Shown: positions 59,085 through 64,000 of the stretch, one piece after another | How positions within the stretch are numbered: position 1 is the first letter of the stretch | Layout: each line of letters begins with the position of its first letter | The notes under the pieces: generated by a model | The model's input: the letters and a program-made list of their open reading frames with translations, nothing else | Database searches by the model: none | What the model was told of the DNA's origin: nothing | Program-made: the position numbers and the translations under genes | NCBI GenBank assembly: GCA_963930775.1 | Contig: OZ005703.1 | Location: 62,001-126,000 of the forward strand | Source of the DNA: Cliona cf. orientalis | Taxonomy: Eukaryota > Porifera > Demospongiae > Clionaida > Clionaidae | Direction: 5' to 3' | DNA length: 64,000 bases

Positions 59085-61840
59085 ATGTCTTACAATCCTG
59101 TGACTGTATTTGATGCTATCTCTGCCTACTTTCTCGAGGTAAGGAACATCAGTCAGCAACTATTTATTTATGATAGATAGATCATGGATAGATAGATAGA
59201 TTTTTATGTCACGCATCACAAATGCATCAAGCCAGACTATGGCCTATGTGACAAAACCAAACCTAAATTAGATGCCTCACAGTAAATAAGCACAGGATGA
59301 GGAGTGTACTTATAATAATAATAATGATGATGATTGATAGACGGTGTCTGAAGGGTTGAATCATAATAATAATGGGTATGGATAATTATAACAATTTTCT
59401 TGACCACTGCAGGCGCCAACCTACCACGTCGCACTAGAGGCTGTGCTGGTGACCTGTATCCTCTACCTCATCTTCTCCAAGAGTTACAGGCCAGAGTCAA
59501 AGCATGATAAACTCACAAAGGAGGTAAGCATTTGAAAATCGTCAGAACCATGCACTATCAATACTAGCGAACAATCTATCGTACACTCTAATGGTTTTCT
59601 TCTAATTATTTGCAGGAGGAGGATCAGTTGATTGCGGAGTGGGAGCCCGAGCCCCTCGTACCAACTGAGCACCCTAGCGACAGAGAAGTCGACCCTGCCC
59701 CCATCATTACTGGGTATATTGATTACATAATATTAAATTTATGACTCTTATCATTAACATGACTGGCACAGAACGGTTGGTGTTCACATCACTGTCAATG
59801 GGAAGGAGTGCATCAACCTAGCTACCTACAACTTCCTTGGTTTCCTAGGCAACACAGCAATAAAGGTACATCCACATCCACAGATTAAATCGGGAGAGTT
59901 AAGTAAACTGTATTTTATGGATTTCGATTTTTTGTTTTCATTATAGGATGCAGCTGCCCAGAGTATTAACAAGTATGGTGTTGGTTCGTGTGGACCTCGC
60001 GGTTTCTATGGCACTGTTGGTAGGTTCATGTATTACTTTTCCATTGATGTTGCATTGTAAAAGTTGGCAGTGTTTTGATATCATATTGCCACGCCTCTCT
60101 CTCTCCCCTCTCCCTAGATGTTCATCTTGAGTTAGAAGACAAGATAGCCAAGTTCACTGGGAGGGAGGAGGCCATTTTGTACTCTTATGGATTTGCAGCT
60201 ATCTCCAGTGCAATACCAGCCTACTCAAAGAGAAGAGACATCATTTTTTGGTGAGAACCATTTCAATAATTATGACATTCTCTACCAGCAAAAATAATAT
60301 AGTGTGATTATCATTTTCTCTATCATAATATTATAGTGATGAAGCAGTGTGTTTTCCGATTCAAAAGGGCCTGGTTGCTTCTCGCAGTAAGATCAAGTAC
60401 TTCAGGCACAACGACATGGACCATTTGACAGAGCTGCTGGAGGAGTCCAAGAAGATTGATGAAAAGGTCAGTGTGAGGTTTGACCTGTGTCAATTGATCA
60501 GTCATTCCAGCTCCAAGGTGTAAATTGATTCAATGCCATGACATGCTGCCATCTGTTCTAGAATCCTGCCAAGGCTAAAGTGACTCGCAAGTTTATCATT
60601 GCAGAAGCACTTTACTTGAATTCTGGTGATCTTTGTCCGCTACCTAAACTAGTATGTTGATCCATGTGCTGTTATTGATCATACATATGTAATAGCCTCA
60701 TCCCCAGGCCCATTCTCGGCTTTTCAATATTGCACAAGAATTTGCCAGTAGTATACTCAGTAGCATTATATTATATTTCTCTGTGCTTTCATTGATAGGT
60801 TGAGCTTCGGAACAAGTATCGGGTGCCGATATTTCTTGAGGAGAGTCTGTCGTTTGGTGTTCTTGGGAAGACAGGAAGAGGAGCTACTGAACACTTTGAC
60901 ATTTCAGTGAGCTATAACGAACTCTACCCTTCAGCCCAATCCATTCTCCTCCCCATAAGAACCAAGAGTTCCATAATAATAATATACTAGCTCCCCCTTT
61001 AAGTTTATGCTTGCAACCCCTATGACTGAGATTCTGTATGAACACGGCAGTCTTTTGTCTTTATCGATGTTGCTCTGTTGATTTTGCAGCCTGAGGAAGT
61101 TGATATAATGTGTGTATCGCTAGAGATGGCTATAGCGAGTGTGGGCGGGTTCTGTGCCGGAAAGAGCTATGTCATTGATCACCAGCGTCTCTCTGGTCTA
61201 GGCTACTGTTTCTCTGCCTCTGTGCCTCCGATGCTGGCCAGCGCTGCAATGGAGTCGCTCAGCGTAATGAAAAGCAACACAGAAATCTTTGAAAAAGTCA
61301 GAGAGAATGCAAAAACATTACGAAAAAAGCTCGAAGGGTAAGTAAGGGTACAGCCTTAACTCCAGGCCCAATCTTTTTGATGTCCCATTTTAAATTTCTG
61401 AACATTTTATTCGACAAAATTAGTAAGTATAATAATAAATAATTATACTTTTTTTTCCTTTCTCTGATAACTATGCAGGTGTGTTGGTGTCAAGGTGGGT
61501 GGGGAGGACATATGTCCAGTGATCTATCTATCGTTATTGGAACCGGGCAATTCCCGGGAAAAAGATGAACAACTCCTACAGACTGTGGCCAATGAGTGCA
61601 TGGAGAAGGGTGTTGCCATGGCAACCTCTAAATATCTGAAAGAGGAACTAAGGCTCCCTCCGCCAAGGTGGGTCAAAACAATTAAAACGGTTATTAATGG
61701 TTATTAACATATAATTGATTAACTGCAGTATTCGGTTGACGGTGAGTTGTGATCACAGCGAAGATGAGCTAAGCCAAGCAGCACAGGTCATCAAAGAAAC
61801 ATGTTCCAAACACCTCTCTTCCTCCTCCTCTTCCCCGTAG
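59085..61840 (+). CDS. SPTLC1: Serine palmitoyltransferase subunit 1
   Basis: Twelve exons give about 479 aa (human 473): 59085-59138, 59413-59523, 59616-59713, 59772-59865, 59947-60019, 60118-60250, 60337-60466, 60562-60651, 60799-60906, 61090-61337, 61479-61667 and 61729-61840. Phases close. An N-terminal membrane helix ([18 protein letters not shown]) precedes the aminotransferase fold: [92 protein letters not shown] and [12 protein letters not shown]. The Cys of SCGPRGFYG matches the position mutated in human HSAN1. As in all SPTLC1 proteins, the PLP-binding lysine of the catalytic partner is absent ([11 protein letters not shown]). With SPTLC2 it forms the ER enzyme that condenses serine and palmitoyl-CoA, the first step of sphingolipid synthesis. 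Confidence 0.96.
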
Positions 61841-62179
61841 CCAGCTAGCCAACAACCAGCTAGCTATAGACTTCAAACTCAACTCTTTTAATACAACATG
61901 ATTGTTTATTACATGACATTAATTGTACTATAGCACAACAATCGAATCACTAGCTGCACAGTTAATGAATGTTCTCAATTTACCACAAACCATTATTACC
62001 TCGAAGGCCACGCCCAGCGCGTAACGTGATGCGATCACGACCTCCAACACGTGCGTTCGTTCAGATCAGAGAAACTAGAACTGTACTTGTTCAACGTTCT
62101 GCTCTCTGTCGCTCTCCACTGACGTTGAAGTCAAGAGACATCTCTTCTCTGCTCAAACGTCAAACTAATTTCTACAGCT
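61841..62179. promoter_or_regulatory. Spacer with the presumed vasa promoter
   Basis: About 340 bases between the SPTLC1 stop and the vasa ATG on the same strand, holding the SPTLC1 3' UTR and the vasa upstream region. No specific element was recognised. Confidence 0.3.
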
Positions 62180-64000
62180 ATGTCTGACTGGGAAGACGAC
62201 GATTCTCCAGCACAGGTTAGACACATCTTCCAGAACCTCTAATATGCTTTTTCCTTTTATCCCTCTTCCTCTCTCTTTCCTCTCTTTCCCTCCATACAGC
62301 CAGCTCATTCTTTCCCTTCTACTGCTGTCAAAAAGTCTACCATCGCCAATAATGACGACGGCGCTTGGAACGAAGACGGCGGCGGCGGCGGCTTCGCCAG
62401 CTCCAACTCTGGCGGCGGTGGCGGTGGATTTGGTAGTTCTAGCGGAGGATTCGGTGGTGGAGGAAGTGGATTCGGGTCTCGCGGTGGCCCAGGAGGCTTC
62501 GGCAGAGGCCGCGGAGTGACGAAAAAAGGCAAGAAAGACGATCTGAATATTTTTTTTCTGTGTCATTGGGCCACGGGGATACGGGTGATGTGATTCTCTC
62601 TCATGGGGTGAATTACCAGCTGTATGTTGTGTGGATTTGTCCTGATAATGTGTTAATTTGATGTGTTACCATCTGCTACCATCTAACTTTCTCTCTCTTC
62701 ACAGCTTTTCTTGAGAATGGGGATGGAGAGTCGAATGGTTTCAGTGGAGGGGGCGGTGGCGGTGGATTCGGGCGACCGGGAGGTGGAGGACAGAGAAGCA
62801 ACGGCTTCGGAGGGGGAGGAGGAAGGGGGTGGGGGAGAGGAGGGGGAGGGGATGATGGAGACGACTCGGAGGACAGAGGAGGAGGAGGAGGGTTTAAGCC
62901 CAGAGGAGGTGGTGGCGGCTGGGGAGGGGGAGGTCGTCAACGATCTGACGATGGGGGCAGCGAGGAGAGAGGGGGAGGAAGGAGGGGAGGAGGAGGAGGG
63001 AGGGACAACTCTGAATCAGGCAGAGGAGACAAAGAAGGTGAGGGAGAGAGACAGACAGCCTATAGACAGTAGACTGACCGACCAGTCGCTCATTTGCATA
63101 CACTAATTAGAGGGCAAGAATATCAGGGCCTGATTAATTAGTGAAGAGTATCTTAATTAGTGATAACCATAGCACGTAGATGCATGTATGTGCGTGCTCA
63201 TGATCATGCATCCCCTCTCTCTCTCTCTCTCTTTCTCTCTCCGCACTCCTACACTGGCTAGACAAGCCTCGTGAGATTTACATCCCTCCCGCCCCTCCCG
63301 AGGATGAGGAGAGTATCTTTGTCACGATGGACGCTGGCATAAACTTTGATAAATACGATGAGATTCCCGTGGAGGTCACCGGGAGGGACCCTCCGCAGAA
63401 CATACAGACATTCGACGAGTGTAACTTCTACGGGGAGGTTTACAACAACGTGAAGAAGTGTCGATATCATCGTCCCACACCCGTCCAGAAATACGCCATC
63501 CCCATCATCACAGCCGGCAGGGACCTCATGGCATGTGCACAGACTGGATCTGGAAAGACTGTAAGATGGAGTTCTGTGTCTAGAGTTGATGCAAATTTAT
63601 GTGGAATTGAGGGGTGAATCGGAGGCTTGGGATAATGTGGAGAAGTGTAAACTGTGGTGCATTATCTTGATATTATCATCAGTCTGTATGGCCATAAAAT
63701 CTGGTTTTTCCACATGCACATCCCCCCTCCTTTCTATTTGCCTGGTTCCAGCTCAAATAGAGGCGCTTTTATAAGTGATTACTAATAATTCTCTCTCTCT
63801 CTCTCTCTCTCTCCTTCGTTGCAGGCTGCCTTTCTCCTTCCTGTGATCACTCGTATGCTGAACGAGAAGGTGGACGGGGCCTCCGCCGGAGACAGCCAGT
63901 CTCCCGAGGTCCTCATCATCTCCCCGACACGAGAGCTGACTCTGCAGATCTACAACGAGGCGAGGAAGTTCGTCCACAACACCATCTACAAGCCGGTGGT
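62180..64000 (+). CDS. DDX4: Vasa/DDX4-type DEAD-box helicase, N-terminal part
   Basis: The gene is cut by the window end. Exons: 62180-62215, 62300-62528, 62705-63037, 63262-63560 and 63825 onward. The start [12 protein letters not shown] has the acidic Trp-containing opening of vasa proteins. About 190 Gly-rich residues follow ([20 protein letters not shown], then [14 protein letters not shown] tracts); I see no CCHC knuckle. The helicase core begins with the vasa signature [17 protein letters not shown], then [11 protein letters not shown], the Q motif ([12 protein letters not shown]), motif [15 protein letters not shown] and motif Ia [17 protein letters not shown]. Vasa is an ATP-dependent RNA helicase of germ and stem cells that works with Piwi and Tudor proteins. 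The second intron has a GC donor (AAAG|gcaaga), required to keep the Gly-rich frame. PL10/DDX3 was considered; the [12 protein letters not shown] motif favours vasa. Confidence 0.92.

Noticed and set aside
62711..63106. Glu-rich open frame as a separate protein or alternative vasa frame
   Set aside because: It is the shifted frame of the vasa Gly-rich exon. Only the Gly-rich frame joins in phase to the conserved helicase exon.

Overview
This is metazoan nuclear DNA. It carries many short introns with GT-AG (once GC-AG) borders and canonical animal genes: nuclear factor I, the mTORC2 subunit PRR5/Protor, a vasa-type helicase, a Tudor-domain protein and PUM3. Genes are closely packed, most introns are tens to a few hundred bases, and spacers are AT-rich. 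This fits a compact early-branching animal such as a sponge. That placement is inferred from gene structure and sequence style; no single marker settles it. All gene models were built by hand from reading frame, splice-site phase and remembered family conservation.

Layout, left to right: the 3' end of a Tudor-domain gene (+); a repeat-rich spacer with a 1.2 kb fold-back element and several MITE-like elements; PUM3 (+); TOE1 (-); a Reeler/cytochrome b561 reductase (-); a cluster of short dispersed repeats; PRR5 (+), ending 24 bases from the end of convergent ATPAF1 (-); a 13.5 kb gene for a calponin-homology plus SAM protein (+); nuclear factor I (-); an SLC35D-type nucleotide-sugar transporter (-); a divergent MCCC2-like carboxyltransferase (+) with a minisatellite in one intron; a kelch/coiled-coil protein (-); NDUFA7 (+); an unrecognised spliced gene (-); HMG-CoA synthase (-); SPTLC1 (+); and the 5' part of vasa/DDX4 (+), cut by the window end.

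Four pairs start head-to-head over 150-380 bases and could share promoters: ATPAF1/CH-SAM, SLC35D/MCCC2-like, kelch/NDUFA7 and HMGCS/SPTLC1. The last pair joins the committed steps of isoprenoid/sterol and sphingolipid synthesis. Mitochondrial functions recur (ATPAF1, NDUFA7, the MCCC2-like protein), and germline RNA functions sit at both ends (Tudor, vasa). I see no operon-like arrangement and no RNA gene, CRISPR array or virus.

The least ordinary items are: the MCCC2-like protein, which keeps one active-site loop but has lost the usual C-terminal oxyanion-hole motifs; the tandem-CH plus SAM protein; the unrecognised gene at 53.0-55.5 kb; the long inverted-repeat element at 0.9-2.2 kb; and short repeat families shared between distant loci of the window.
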